A program made the translations under genes and the position numbers. This document shows, in pieces, positions 1-7,919 of a stretch of DNA of 17,900 nt. Source of the DNA: Campylobacteraceae bacterium (GTDB lineage Bacteria > Campylobacterota > Campylobacteria > Campylobacterales > JALSKU01); assembly GCA_015488975.1 (NCBI GenBank), contig WFMT01000295.1:1-17900 (forward strand), written 5' to 3'. The notes below the pieces were generated by a model that saw only the letters and a list, made by a program, of their open reading frames with translations, was not told where the DNA came from and made no database searches. Position 1 is the stretch's first letter, and each line of letters begins with the position of its first letter.

Positions 1-1
1 A

Positions 2-214
2 AGTGCTTATGAAGCAAAGTTACTGCCAGAAGATGCACAAATAAGATATGGAAAAAAATATATAGCGCTGAGTGTTTATCTGTATGGGTTAAGAGGTGAT
101 TCAACTGAACTTAATACAACTATTGTTGATTATCATATTTTAAACTATACACGCGAAGTTGACAAATTTATGGAATGTAGTGAGAAAAATAAAAAAAAGG
201 ATATGTTAGAATGA
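2..214 (+). CDS. C-terminal end of an unidentified small protein (5' cut by window)
   Basis: An open frame runs from the window edge to a TGA at 212-214 and gives about 70 residues. It ends in a hydrophobic/aromatic segment (ALSVYLYGLRGD), a single Cys (KFMECSEKN) and a Lys-rich tail. The stop overlaps the purH start (ATGA, 211-214), so the two genes are probably translationally coupled in one operon. The pattern of a 'YGxxxGDxT' segment followed by a late Cys and Asn-rich helix weakly resembles the C-terminal half of HdeA/HdeB-type small periplasmic chaperones. Without the N-terminus this is only a guess, and the signal peptide and first Cys such proteins have cannot be checked. Confidence 0.7.
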   Translation, partial: SAYEAKLLPEDAQIRYGKKYIALSVYLYGLRGDSTELNTTIVDYHILNYTREVDKFMECSEKNKKKDMLE

Positions 215-1746
215 AAAGAGCATTATTGAGTGTTAGCGACAAAGAAGGAATTGTGCAATTTGCAAGAGCGTTGAGTGAAATGGAGTTTGAGATCATATCA
301 ACTGGAGGAACTTACAGACTTTTAAAAGAGAATAATCTCAAAGTTACCGAGATAACTGATGTTACCAAGTTTCCAGAGTGTTTTGATGGTAGGGTAAAAA
401 CACTAAATCCATATATTCATGGAGGAATTTTATACAGAAGAGATAAGGATTTACATAAAAATGAAGCAAGAAAACTTAATGTAGAAGCTATTGATTTGGT
501 GTGTGTGAACTTATATCCTTTTAAAGATACTATTGAAAGAACAGAAGATTTTGAAGAAATTATTGAAAATATTGATATTGGTGGGCCAACTATGATAAGA
601 AGTGCCGCAAAGAATTTTAAAGATGTTCTTGTGATTACTGATAAAAATGATTACAGTAGAGTGATTGAGGTAATCAAAAGTAAAAAAGATGGTATAAACT
701 ACAGAAGAGATCTTATGATAAAGGCATTTTCGCATACAGCACAATATGACACTCTTATTTCAAATTATATGAATGAAAGATTTAATAATGGTTTTGGTGA
801 AAAACAGTTTATAGTAGGTAGTAAGGTAACAAAAACAAGATATGGAGAGAACCCGCATCAAAACGGTGCACTATATGAATTTAATAATTTTTATAGCAAA
901 AATTTTAAAACTTTAAAAGGTGAGGCTAGTTTTAACAATCTCACTGATATAAATGGGGCTGTAAAAATAGCTTCTGCTTTTGGCAGTGAAAATGCTGTTT
1001 GTATTTCAAAGCATGGCAATCCTTGCGGGTTTGCTATGAAACAAACTCTACTTGATAGTTACAATGAAGCTCTAAAGTGTGATCCTATATCAGCTTATGG
1101 AGGTGTCGTTGCGATAAATGGCATCGTTAATGAAAAATTGGCACTTAAAATGAATGAAATTTTCCTTGAAGTTATAATAGCAGGTAAATTTACAAAAAAA
1201 GCAATAGAAGTTTTTTCTAATAAAAAAAGAATAAAACTTTTTGAATTTGGTAAGGAAAGATTGATTATAAGTGATGACAAATATGATTTTAAACATATTA
1301 ACGGTGGTTTCGTATTTCAAGATAGTGATAAAGTAAAAACTGATGAGATTAAAAATGCCAAATTAGTTAGTGAAAAAAAAGCAAGCAGCAACGATTTTAG
1401 AGATCTTGAAATTGCTTATAAAATTGCCAGTTTAACTAAATCTAATTGTGTTGTATATGTTAAAGATTCTGCTATGGTTGCTATTGGTATGGGCATGACA
1501 AGCAGAGTTGATGCAGCTAAATGTGCTTTGAGAAAAGCAAAAGACTTAGGGCTTGATGTTAAAGGAAGTGCATTGGCAAGCGAAGCATTCTTTCCGTTTC
1601 GTGACTCTGTTGATGCAGCAGCGGAAGCTGGAATAAGTTCTATTATCGAACCAGGAGGCAGCATAAGAGATGATGAAGTTATAAAATCAGCAAATGAGCA
1701 TAATATGAGCCTGTATTTTAGCGGTATCAGACACTTCTTGCATTAG
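211..1746 (+). CDS. purH: PurH, bifunctional AICAR transformylase / IMP cyclohydrolase
   Basis: Catalyses the last two steps of de novo purine synthesis in the cytosol: formylation of AICAR with 10-formyl-tetrahydrofolate, then ring closure to IMP. The N-terminal MGS-like cyclohydrolase domain (about residues 1-130) shows LLSVSDKEGI, the STGGT phosphate-binding loop at 30-34 and GRVKTLNPYIHGG at 60-72. The transformylase domain follows, with RYGENPHQ at 210-217 and the KHGNPCG motif, whose Lys267-His268 pair corresponds to the catalytic pair of the family. The C-terminus ends in the usual GxRHF. At 511 aa it is full length. The start overlaps the upstream gene by 4 bp, with a weak Shine-Dalgarno (AAGG). 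The last 20 bp overlap the convergent gene at 1727-2146. Confidence 0.97.
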   Translation: MKRALLSVSDKEGIVQFARALSEMEFEIISTGGTYRLLKENNLKVTEITDVTKFPECFDGRVKTLNPYIHGGILYRRDKDLHKNEARKLNVEAIDLVCVNLYPFKDTIERTEDFEEIIENIDIGGPTMIRSAAKNFKDVLVITDKNDYSRVIEVIKSKKDGINYRRDLMIKAFSHTAQYDTLISNYMNERFNNGFGEKQFIVGSKVTKTRYGENPHQNGALYEFNNFYSKNFKTLKGEASFNNLTDINGAVKIASAFGSENAVCISKHGNPCGFAMKQTLLDSYNEALKCDPISAYGGVVAINGIVNEKLALKMNEIFLEVIIAGKFTKKAIEVFSNKKRIKLFEFGKERLIISDDKYDFKHINGGFVFQDSDKVKTDEIKNAKLVSEKKASSNDFRDLEIAYKIASLTKSNCVVYVKDSAMVAIGMGMTSRVDAAKCALRKAKDLGLDVKGSALASEAFFPFRDSVDAAAEAGISSIIEPGGSIRDDEVIKSANEHNMSLYFSGIRHFLH

Positions 1747-2146
1747 TTAGAAAATTTATAGTTATATCATAATTTTTATGAATGCCTGTGCTAAAATTTT
1801 CAAGTAGTTTTAGTGCATTTTCTCCATCATCGGGATAGGTTGAAATAACGCTTTCTTTATTTTCTATATTGTAAAATTCCTTTATACCGTTTGCAATATC
1901 AAAAGATGCGTTCCAGTCAGCTCCCGGTGAGAAAATAACAATATTTTTCTTATTGATAAAAATAATATCAGTATTTCTCAATATCTTTGAAAGCATTTTA
2001 ATTATATCTTTTATTTGTTTTTTATTTGATTTTATAAAAATCAGCGAAAAATCTCTGTGATATTTATCTTCAAATCTTTCTACTAAAGAGATATGGTGTT
2101 TTATCACAGGAAAAATATCTTTAAAGTCTAATTGAATACAAGCCAT
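1727..2146 (-). CDS. Small degenerate GGDEF-fold protein, last gene of the htrA-cprRS operon
   Basis: A 139-aa soluble protein without signal peptide or membrane segment. Residues about 32-125 follow the layout of a diguanylate cyclase domain: a first strand (DFSLIFIK), a helix, LRNTDIIFI where cyclases have LRxxDxxxRxGGDEF, a strand IVIFSPGAD, a helix, and STYPDDGENALKLLE, typical of the 'YPxDGxxAxxLL' end of GGDEF domains. The catalytic GGDEF motif is absent: the sequence there is NKKNI (66-70). The metal-binding Asp of the first strand is also missing. It is therefore predicted not to make c-di-GMP and may be a binding or scaffold protein. It starts 8 bp after the kinase stop with AGGA at the right spacing. 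Its 3' end runs 20 bp into purH. The fold assignment comes from pattern reading only. Confidence 0.75.
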   Translation of the reverse strand: MACIQLDFKDIFPVIKHHISLVERFEDKYHRDFSLIFIKSNKKQIKDIIKMLSKILRNTDIIFINKKNIVIFSPGADWNASFDIANGIKEFYNIENKESVISTYPDDGENALKLLENFSTGIHKNYDITINFLTNARSV

Positions 2147-2154
2147 TGTGTTTC

Positions 2155-3390
2155 CTAAATTATTAATTTATCAATACCTTTGAAAATAAAGATATTCCAT
2201 CCGTCATTGTAATTATAAAACAATTTTATCTTATGCGCACTTAAAATATTATCAACCAAATATAATCCGAGTCCAAAGCTATCTTTTTGGTTGCCGTCGC
2301 TTGTAAAAGGTTCCTTGTACTCATCCAAATCTTTTGTGAGGTGTTTTCCAGTATTTTTAAATATTATTGCCTTGTTGTTGACTATAATTTTTACTTTTTT
2401 ATCTTGAGAGTATTTTATAGCATTATCAATCATATTTTTAACAGCAATACTAAATAAATTAAAATCAACTTTCAATGTTATCTCTTTTTCTTTTATAAGC
2501 TCTATTTGATTTTTTTCTATCATGGCCAAGTCAATGGCTTGATCTAATATATCAATAAATCGATATGTATTTTGTTCCAATTTGATAAAACCGCTTGATA
2601 TCTTTTCTATAGTGATAAATTCTTCAATCAAATTTTGTAATTTCTCAAATACTGAAATCAGCCTATCTTTATTTTTGCTATCAGGTAGCATTTCAGCACT
2701 AATCCTTCCTTTTGTTATAGGAGTTTTAAGTTCATGCATAATATTTCTTAAGAATAAGATTCTAGAACTATTCAATCTTTTTATCTGTTTAACAGCATTA
2801 TCAAAAGCATTTGCGACATCTGCTATTTCATCATCATTTTCAAGTCTTACATTTACATCAAGATCACCTTTGGCAAATTTATCTATCTCAATTTTTAATT
2901 TTTTAAGTGGTAAAAGTTTTTTTATAGTTAAAATATATGCCATTATTATTAGTATTAATATAGATAAAAATATAGAGCTGTAGATCAAATTTCTGTTAGA
3001 ATTGTAATTCTTGTCTTTAAGGAGCAATGAGTATTTTTTTGTTGTAACATAAAGATATGCATTTTTATTATTTTTTAAAATCAAAGCTGTACCAATTGAT
3101 GAAGTGTGCTGAAAAACAATAGGTGTATTATTTACAATCTTAAGAGCTTTTTTAATATTTTTTATCGGCTCCATTTTATATTCTTTTAAAAGTTTAAAAA
3201 AATCTTTTAAATTGGGAGAAAAAACCAATTGATACTGAATTGATTTAGACATGAGCGCATATCTGTTTAAAAAATTTTTTGTGTTTTGCTCTTTGTCATA
3301 TTGATAAAAAAGTACAAAAGTAAAAATTGCACCTACTGTAGCAATGATAAAGATAAAAGTGATACTTGAAAATATTGATGATTTTTTCAC
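2155..3390 (-). CDS. cprS: CprS-like membrane sensor histidine kinase
   Basis: Inner-membrane sensor kinase, partner of the regulator encoded 10 bp upstream. In the 411-aa protein, TM1 is at about 10-29, a periplasmic sensor of about 105 residues follows, and TM2 is at about 136-156. A HAMP linker ends near residue 205. The HisKA H-box is HELKTPITKGR with His219. The ATPase domain has the N-box NMIDNAIKYS (Asn323) and G-box SFGLGLYLVDN (371-381). The usual DxGxG loop is degenerate (FKNTGKHL), as in some ArsS/CprS-type kinases. The start codon is GTG (3388-3390). The gene name rests on position beside htrA, cbpA and hspR, as recalled for Cj1226c in C. jejuni. The signal sensed is unknown. Confidence 0.85.
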   Translation of the reverse strand: MKKSSIFSSITFIFIIATVGAIFTFVLFYQYDKEQNTKNFLNRYALMSKSIQYQLVFSPNLKDFFKLLKEYKMEPIKNIKKALKIVNNTPIVFQHTSSIGTALILKNNKNAYLYVTTKKYSLLLKDKNYNSNRNLIYSSIFLSILILIIMAYILTIKKLLPLKKLKIEIDKFAKGDLDVNVRLENDDEIADVANAFDNAVKQIKRLNSSRILFLRNIMHELKTPITKGRISAEMLPDSKNKDRLISVFEKLQNLIEEFITIEKISSGFIKLEQNTYRFIDILDQAIDLAMIEKNQIELIKEKEITLKVDFNLFSIAVKNMIDNAIKYSQDKKVKIIVNNKAIIFKNTGKHLTKDLDEYKEPFTSDGNQKDSFGLGLYLVDNILSAHKIKLFYNYNDGWNIFIFKGIDKLII

Positions 3391-3400
3391 TTAAAAATTC

Positions 3401-4078
3401 TCATGAAATATATTTGTAGCCAATTCCTCTGACCGATTTTATGTGTTTAGGCTCTTTTGGTGATTCGGATAGTTTCTGTCTAATTCTTCCAACTATTACA
3501 TCTATACTTTTATTGCTACTTTCTTCACTGATTGCTTCAATATTGTATATCAATTCCTCTCTTGATACAACACCGCCTTCTTTTTTCATTAAGTAGCTTA
3601 GTATTCCGTATTCAGCTGCGGTTAACTCCAATGCCTTCCCTTTGAGTGTTATCTCCTGTTTTGATTCGTCTATTACTAAATCTTTTTGAATATTTTCATT
3701 TGAATTATTTGCCACGATAGGTTTTCTTCTTAGGATTGTTCTTATTCTTGCCTCTAATTCTCTCGGGTTGTATGGTTTTGGAAGATAGTCATCTGCACCA
3801 TTTTCAAGTGCAGTAACTTTATCTAAAATATCATGTCTTGCCGAAGAGATTATAATGGGTATATCACTCTCCTTTCTGATCTCTTTGCAAACATCTAAAC
3901 CGTCTATACCGGGTAAAGTTAAATCCAATATTATAATATCAAACTTTTCGACTGATAAAGTTGAAAGACCCAGATAAGGGTCTTCCAAATTTTTTATATG
4001 CATGCCAAATTGTTCTAAATATTCAGTTAAAATTTCTGCAAGTTCAGCATCATCTTCTATCATTAAAATCTTTATCAT
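3401..4078 (-). CDS. cprR: CprR-like OmpR-family response regulator
   Basis: Two-domain DNA-binding regulator of 225 aa. The receiver domain (1-115) has the acidic pair EDD at 8-10, phospho-acceptor Asp52 in LDLTLPG, the conserved Ser near 79, and Lys101-Pro in LPKPYNP. The C-terminal winged helix (about 128-225) ends in KSVRGIGYKYIS, the standard wing of the OmpR/PhoB class. It starts 12 bp after the htrA stop, with GGAG before the ATG. Co-directional placement with htrA upstream and the kinase downstream matches C. jejuni cprR (Cj1227c), described as important for envelope-related gene expression. Control of htrA by this regulator is inferred from that work, not seen here. Confidence 0.9.
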   Translation of the reverse strand: MIKILMIEDDAELAEILTEYLEQFGMHIKNLEDPYLGLSTLSVEKFDIIILDLTLPGIDGLDVCKEIRKESDIPIIISSARHDILDKVTALENGADDYLPKPYNPRELEARIRTILRRKPIVANNSNENIQKDLVIDESKQEITLKGKALELTAAEYGILSYLMKKEGGVVSREELIYNIEAISEESSNKSIDVIVGRIRQKLSESPKEPKHIKSVRGIGYKYIS

Positions 4079-4090
4079 AAGATCTCCGAA

Positions 4091-5542
4091 TTATTTATTT
4101 TTACCTGCTGTATATGCAAGTGGAATAACAAAATTTCTTCTTTGAACATAGATTATACCTTTTTTCAAGTTTTTAAGAGCATTATCGTAATCTTCCAAAC
4201 TTTTTATATGTTGCGAATTGATCTGTATAATCACATCACCTCTTTGAAATCCCATTTCATCTGCTTTTGAGTTATTTTCTACATTTACAACTAAAACACC
4301 TTGAACTTTTTTAGGTATTTGATAATTATATCTAACTTGCTTATCTAACTCAGTAACTTTCAATCCGTCTATTAGATTGTTTGTTTTTCCAGTTGCTAAA
4401 GTGCTACCTGGCATTTTAGCAAGTTTTACTTTAAAAGTTTTTATTTTATTGTTCTCATTTTCAATTTTAACAGTAATTACTTTATTTGGCTTAAATGAAC
4501 CAATAATATTTTTTAAACTATTGGCATCTTTTATAGTTTTGCTATCAACTGAAAGTATCAAATCACCTCTTCGTATCCCTGCTTTATATGCCGGTTTATT
4601 TTTTTCTACAGAAAGTACAAAAGCTCCATGATCACTGTTGTAAATAGATTTTAATCCTTTACTAAGATTTGTTATAGAGACTCCAAGAAATCCTCTTTGG
4701 ATCTTCCCATTGTTGATAAGAGCCAAAGCAATCCTTTTAACCATATTTGAGGGAATAGCAAAACCTATACCATTATTTCCTCCACTTCTTGTTATGATTG
4801 CACTGTTTATACCTATCAAGTCACCTCTGCTGTCAACTAATGCTCCACCTGAATTTCCAGGATTGATTGAAGCATCTGTTTGAATAAAGTTTTCATATTG
4901 GTTTATGCCTACTTGATTTTTATTCAGTGCAGAGACAATGCCGGCAGAAGTTGATTTTCCAATTCCAAATGGATCTCCTATGGCAAATACGATATCTCCA
5001 ACTTTTAAGTTACTAGAATTTGCAAATTTAATAGGAGTTAAACCTTTAGCATCAATCTTTATAACTGCAATATCTGTTTTTGGATCTCTTCCTACGATTT
5101 TAGCTGTATATGTTTTATTTTCTCCGGTAATTGTTACTTTTATCTTGCTCGCATTAGCCACAACATGATTATTTGTAACAATATAGCCATTGCTAGTTAC
5201 AATAACTCCAGAGCCAAGTGCATACATTTTTCTTTCCAATCTTTTTGGAACTTTGTGATACCTTTGGTTAAATCCTTGTCCAAAAAAATCTCTAAAAAAA
5301 GGATTTCTGTAGAGATTATACATTTGATTATTAACAAAAACATTTTTGGTCGTAGAAACATTGACTATACTTTTTTGAGGACCTTTTAATACTGCATAAT
5401 AAGAAAGTATTTTATCCCCACTTTGACCTGGCACAACTCTCTGCATTACATTGGGTGCTTCTTTAAAGGTAACCTTGGCAGATAAAGTTATGGCAAACAG
5501 TGCTGTAAAAAGCACACTTAAATACAATAATTTTCGTTTCAT
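4091..5542 (-). CDS. htrA: HtrA/DegQ-type periplasmic serine protease and chaperone
   Basis: Degrades or refolds damaged envelope proteins; in Campylobacter and Helicobacter the homologue is also exported and cleaves host junction proteins. The 483-aa precursor starts with a signal peptide (about 1-22, cleavage near SA-K). The trypsin-like domain carries the triad His126 (TNNHVV), Asp157 (DPKTDIAV) and Ser231 (NPGNSGGA). Two PDZ domains follow at about 275-370 and 395-470, the first starting at the typical RGFLGVSI. Length and order are those of the family. It is the first gene of a four-gene minus-strand operon with cprR, cprS and the small GGDEF-like gene. A strong AAGGAG precedes the ATG. 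Confidence 0.96.
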   Translation of the reverse strand: MKRKLLYLSVLFTALFAITLSAKVTFKEAPNVMQRVVPGQSGDKILSYYAVLKGPQKSIVNVSTTKNVFVNNQMYNLYRNPFFRDFFGQGFNQRYHKVPKRLERKMYALGSGVIVTSNGYIVTNNHVVANASKIKVTITGENKTYTAKIVGRDPKTDIAVIKIDAKGLTPIKFANSSNLKVGDIVFAIGDPFGIGKSTSAGIVSALNKNQVGINQYENFIQTDASINPGNSGGALVDSRGDLIGINSAIITRSGGNNGIGFAIPSNMVKRIALALINNGKIQRGFLGVSITNLSKGLKSIYNSDHGAFVLSVEKNKPAYKAGIRRGDLILSVDSKTIKDANSLKNIIGSFKPNKVITVKIENENNKIKTFKVKLAKMPGSTLATGKTNNLIDGLKVTELDKQVRYNYQIPKKVQGVLVVNVENNSKADEMGFQRGDVIIQINSQHIKSLEDYDNALKNLKKGIIYVQRRNFVIPLAYTAGKNK

Positions 5543-5551
5543 CCTATTCTC

Positions 5552-5576
5552 CTTGAGTTTAATTTTTAAAAGTATA
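5552..5576 (-). promoter_or_regulatory. Candidate htrA promoter region with a HAIR-like half site
   Basis: Reading the minus strand, TATACT at 5576-5571 is a plausible -10 box and would give a leader of about 20 nt. No clear -35 is visible, which is normal in this phylum. A perfect half site of the HspR operator consensus, CTTGAGT (plus strand 5552-5558), lies next to the ribosome binding site. The expected second half seven bases on is poorly matched (3 of 7). The promoter is moderately likely; the operator is only a possibility. Confidence 0.4.
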
Positions 5577-5636
5577 AGCGATTATTGTAAACGGTAGGTA
5601 AATATAAAGAAAAACTTTCAATTTATAATATATTGA

Positions 5637-5666
5637 TTGACATAGACTAAAGTATTATGATATAAT
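5637..5666 (+). promoter_or_regulatory. Sigma70-type promoter of cbpA-hspR
   Basis: TTGACA at 5637-5642 and TATAAT at 5661-5666, separated by 18 bp, match the housekeeping consensus exactly in both hexamers. This is unusually good for an epsilonproteobacterium, where -35 boxes are normally weak. Transcription would start near 5673, about 25 nt before the cbpA start codon. A strong promoter fits a stress operon held down by a repressor (HspR). Confidence 0.8.
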
Positions 5667-5698
5667 TTGGTTAAAATAGTTAGTCAAAGGAGTGCAAA

Positions 5699-6580
5699 TT
5701 GAGCAATAGTCTATATGAAACATTGGGGGTTAGTGAAACAGCTTCTGCAGATGAGATAAAAAAAGCCTATAGACGCCTTGCCAGAAAATATCATCCTGAT
5801 ATCAATAAAAATGCTGATGCTGAAGAAAAGTTTAAAGAGATTAATGCAGCATATGAAATACTTAGCAACGAAGAAAAAAGAAAACAGTACGACATGCACG
5901 GTGATAATATTTTTGGAGGTCAAAATTTTCATGATTTTGCTTCTTCACATGGTAATGCTGCTGATTTAGATGAAATTTTAAGAAATATTTTTGGCGGTGG
6001 CGGCTTTGGCGGCTTTAGCGGAAGCGGTGGCTTTGAAGGTTTTGGAGGTAGTTTTGGACAACAACAAAGAAGGGAACCTGATCTTGATGTAACGGCAAAG
6101 ATAACTATACCGTTTGATGTAGCAGTCTTAGGCGGCACCCATGCTATCAATTATAATGGAGAAAGTTTTAGCGTTAAGATTCCTGCCGGGATAAAAAATA
6201 ATGAGAAATTAAGAATTAAAAATAAAGGTAAATCATATAATGGCAGAAAAGGGAATTTGTATCTTATAGTTGAAGTTGCACCAAGTAATGAATACGAGAG
6301 AGTGGGAGATAACTTATATAAAAATTTTGATATTCCTTTGAAAACTGCACTCTTTGGTGGCAAAGTCACATTAAAAACTCATTTAAAAGATATAACTCTT
6401 AAAGTAGGAAAAAATACAAAACAGGGACAAAAGTTTCGTGTTAAAGGGCATGGAGTCATCAATAGAAAAACAGCTCAAAGAGGAGATTTGTATTTAAAAG
6501 CAAATATTGTCTTACCTAAAGTTGAAGAACTTGATGATGAACTTGTCAAAGTAATGGAAGAAAAATTACCAGGAGATTAA
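5699..6580 (+). CDS. cbpA: CbpA-type J-domain co-chaperone
   Basis: DnaJ-family partner of DnaK that stimulates its ATPase and delivers clients. The J domain spans residues 3-67 with the HPD motif at 32-34. A Gly/Phe-rich linker (about 95-125, repeated GGFGGF units) follows, then the two-part substrate-binding C-terminal domain (about 130-290). The cysteine-rich zinc-finger domain of true DnaJ is absent, which places it in the CbpA class (293 aa). The start is TTG at 5699, chosen because AAAGGAG ends six bases upstream and the frame begins with a complete J domain. One base separates its stop from hspR, as in other Campylobacterota where the two genes form one operon. Confidence 0.93.
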   Translation: MSNSLYETLGVSETASADEIKKAYRRLARKYHPDINKNADAEEKFKEINAAYEILSNEEKRKQYDMHGDNIFGGQNFHDFASSHGNAADLDEILRNIFGGGGFGGFSGSGGFEGFGGSFGQQQRREPDLDVTAKITIPFDVAVLGGTHAINYNGESFSVKIPAGIKNNEKLRIKNKGKSYNGRKGNLYLIVEVAPSNEYERVGDNLYKNFDIPLKTALFGGKVTLKTHLKDITLKVGKNTKQGQKFRVKGHGVINRKTAQRGDLYLKANIVLPKVEELDDELVKVMEEKLPGD

Positions 6581-6581
6581 T

Positions 6582-6956
6582 ATGCATGGATATGAAGAAC
6601 CAGTTTATCTTATAAGTGTAGTAGCTAAAGTTTTATCAATTCACCCTCAGACATTAAGACAGTATGAAAGAGAAGGGCTGATTGAGCCCTCGAGAACTGA
6701 GGGTAGAATGAGATTGTATTCTCAAAGAGATATGGATAAAATAAAAATGATATTAAGATTGACAAGAGATTTAGGTGTCAATTTAGCTGGAGTTGATATC
6801 GTTTTACAATTTAAGAATCAAATAGATGAATTTGAGAAAGAGATAGAGCTTTTGAAAAAAGAGTTGGCAACTTTGAAAAAACAAAGCACAATCGATGAAA
6901 ATAAAAATCTGATTAAAAAAAAGCATTTATATGATGTTATCTTGTTTGGAGAGTAA
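6582..6956 (+). CDS. hspR: HspR, MerR-family heat-shock repressor
   Basis: Cytosolic transcriptional repressor of chaperone genes, normally binding HAIR inverted repeats with help from a chaperone. The 124-aa protein has the MerR winged helix at about 8-75, with the HspR-typical core HPQTLRQYEREGLIEPSRTEG and RLYSQRDMDKI. A charged coiled-coil (about 85-112, FEKEIELLKKELATLKK) should mediate dimerisation. It directly follows cbpA and so probably feeds back on its own operon through the 5637-5698 region. No perfect HAIR site was found there. Confidence 0.94.
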   Translation: MHGYEEPVYLISVVAKVLSIHPQTLRQYEREGLIEPSRTEGRMRLYSQRDMDKIKMILRLTRDLGVNLAGVDIVLQFKNQIDEFEKEIELLKKELATLKKQSTIDENKNLIKKKHLYDVILFGE

Positions 6957-6964
6957 GAATTGTA

Positions 6965-6997
6965 TTTCACTATTTTTAAACAATTCTATACTATGAT
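6965..6997 (+). promoter_or_regulatory. Promoter with DccR-like direct repeat, ahead of the DUF1104-like/dccRS operon
   Basis: TTTCAC (6965-6970), six bases, then TAAACA (6977-6982). The first half is a full match and the second a 4-of-6 match to the direct repeat WTTCAC-N6-TTCACW that I recall as the C. jejuni DccR box overlapping -35. A -10 box TATGAT (6992-6997) follows after nine bases, the same distance as in the 9465 gene promoter. Transcription would begin about 20 nt before the ATG at 7025. This suggests autoregulation by the downstream response regulator. Confidence 0.5.
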
Positions 6998-7024
6998 ATT
7001 AAATATTTTTTTGAAAGAGTTTAA

Positions 7025-7255
7025 ATGAAGAATTGCTTATTTTTACTGATTTTTATATCTTCTTTATTGTTTGGAGCAAATTATGCAGCAGCAAGCACGC
7101 AAGAGTTGCTCGCGATTGTTAACTATACTGTTATAAAGAAAGATCAAAATTCTATATTAAAAGAATTAAAAAGCAGAGTAAATGAAATGAGTAGTAAGCA
7201 AAAAAAAGAGTATTTAAAAATCGTCAAGCAAATAAAGAAAAAAGATGCAAAATAA
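7025..7255 (+). CDS. Small secreted protein, DUF1104-like
   Basis: A 76-aa precursor with a clear signal peptide (about 1-18, ending LLFGA-N), so the mature product of about 58 residues is periplasmic. The mature part is helical and Lys-rich. Its pattern (TQELLAIVNYTVIKKDQ, then LKSRVNEMSSKQKKEYLK) resembles DUF1104, a small periplasmic family of Helicobacter and relatives with no known function. It heads the operon and overlaps the response regulator by 11 bp (7245-7255). Small periplasmic proteins are typical DccR targets in C. jejuni. A role as accessory signal protein for the kinase is possible but unproven. The family call is from memory of the pattern. Confidence 0.75.
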   Translation: MKNCLFLLIFISSLLFGANYAAASTQELLAIVNYTVIKKDQNSILKELKSRVNEMSSKQKKEYLKIVKQIKKKDAK

Positions 7256-7919
7256 CAAGATTTTTTTACTTGAAGATGATGTAAGCTTAAATGAGACAAT
7301 TTGCGAATTTCTTGAAGATGAAGAGTATGAGGTTATATGTACCTATGACGGTATAAGTGCTGAAGATACAATATATGAAAATAATTTTGATATTTTGCTT
7401 TTAGATGTAAATGTTCCGGGTTTAAATGGTTTTGAATTACTTAAAAAGATTAGAGACAAAGGCGATGAAACACCTGCTATATTTATAACTTCTTTAAACT
7501 CCACTGAAAATCTAAGCGATGGATATAGCAGTGGCTGTGATGATTATATACGAAAACCTTTTGAACTTAAAGAGTTACTCTTGCGTATAAAAACTATATT
7601 AAAAAGAGGTTTTTATCATAAAAAGGAGAATATAATCACGATTGATTCTGAGACTTACTATGATATTGATAATAAAATACTTATCAAGAATAATAGCAAA
7701 ATAAATTTAAACAATAAAGAGGAAAAGCTTTTAAAACTATTTTTACAAAATCAAAATCAGATAATATCTCATGATAAGATATATGAAGCTCTTTGGGAAT
7801 TTGATGAAGTATACAGTGACAATGCACTTAGGACATATATCAAAAATCTTAGAAAAATACTGGGGAAAGACACTATTTTAAGTGTTAAAAAATTTGGATA
7901 CAAAATTATTACAGAGTGA
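7245..7919 (+). CDS. dccR: DccR-like OmpR-family response regulator
   Basis: 224-aa receiver plus winged-helix regulator. The acidic pair is at 11-12 (EDDV), the phospho-acceptor is Asp54 in LLDVNVPG, Thr82 is the switch residue, and Lys104-Pro is in YIRKPF. The C-terminal domain ends SVKKFGYKIITE, a slightly divergent OmpR-type wing (FGYKI in place of GYGYRF). It overlaps the upstream gene by 11 bp and the kinase frame by up to 38 bp. The name is inferred from position next to the cprRS-htrA-cbpA-hspR block, as for Cj1223c/Cj1222c, and from DccR-like boxes at two promoters in this window. Orthology is not proven. Confidence 0.85.
   Translation: MQNNKIFLLEDDVSLNETICEFLEDEEYEVICTYDGISAEDTIYENNFDILLLDVNVPGLNGFELLKKIRDKGDETPAIFITSLNSTENLSDGYSSGCDDYIRKPFELKELLLRIKTILKRGFYHKKENIITIDSETYYDIDNKILIKNNSKINLNNKEEKLLKLFLQNQNQIISHDKIYEALWEFDEVYSDNALRTYIKNLRKILGKDTILSVKKFGYKIITE

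Noticed and set aside
2582..2983. 133-aa open frame on the plus strand
   Set aside because: Antisense shadow of the CprS-like kinase, covering its H-box and HAMP; hydrophobic composition comes from the AT-rich opposite strand.
5929..6369. Pro-rich open frames on the minus strand
   Set aside because: Opposite-strand reading of the Gly/Phe-rich linker and C-terminal domain of cbpA.
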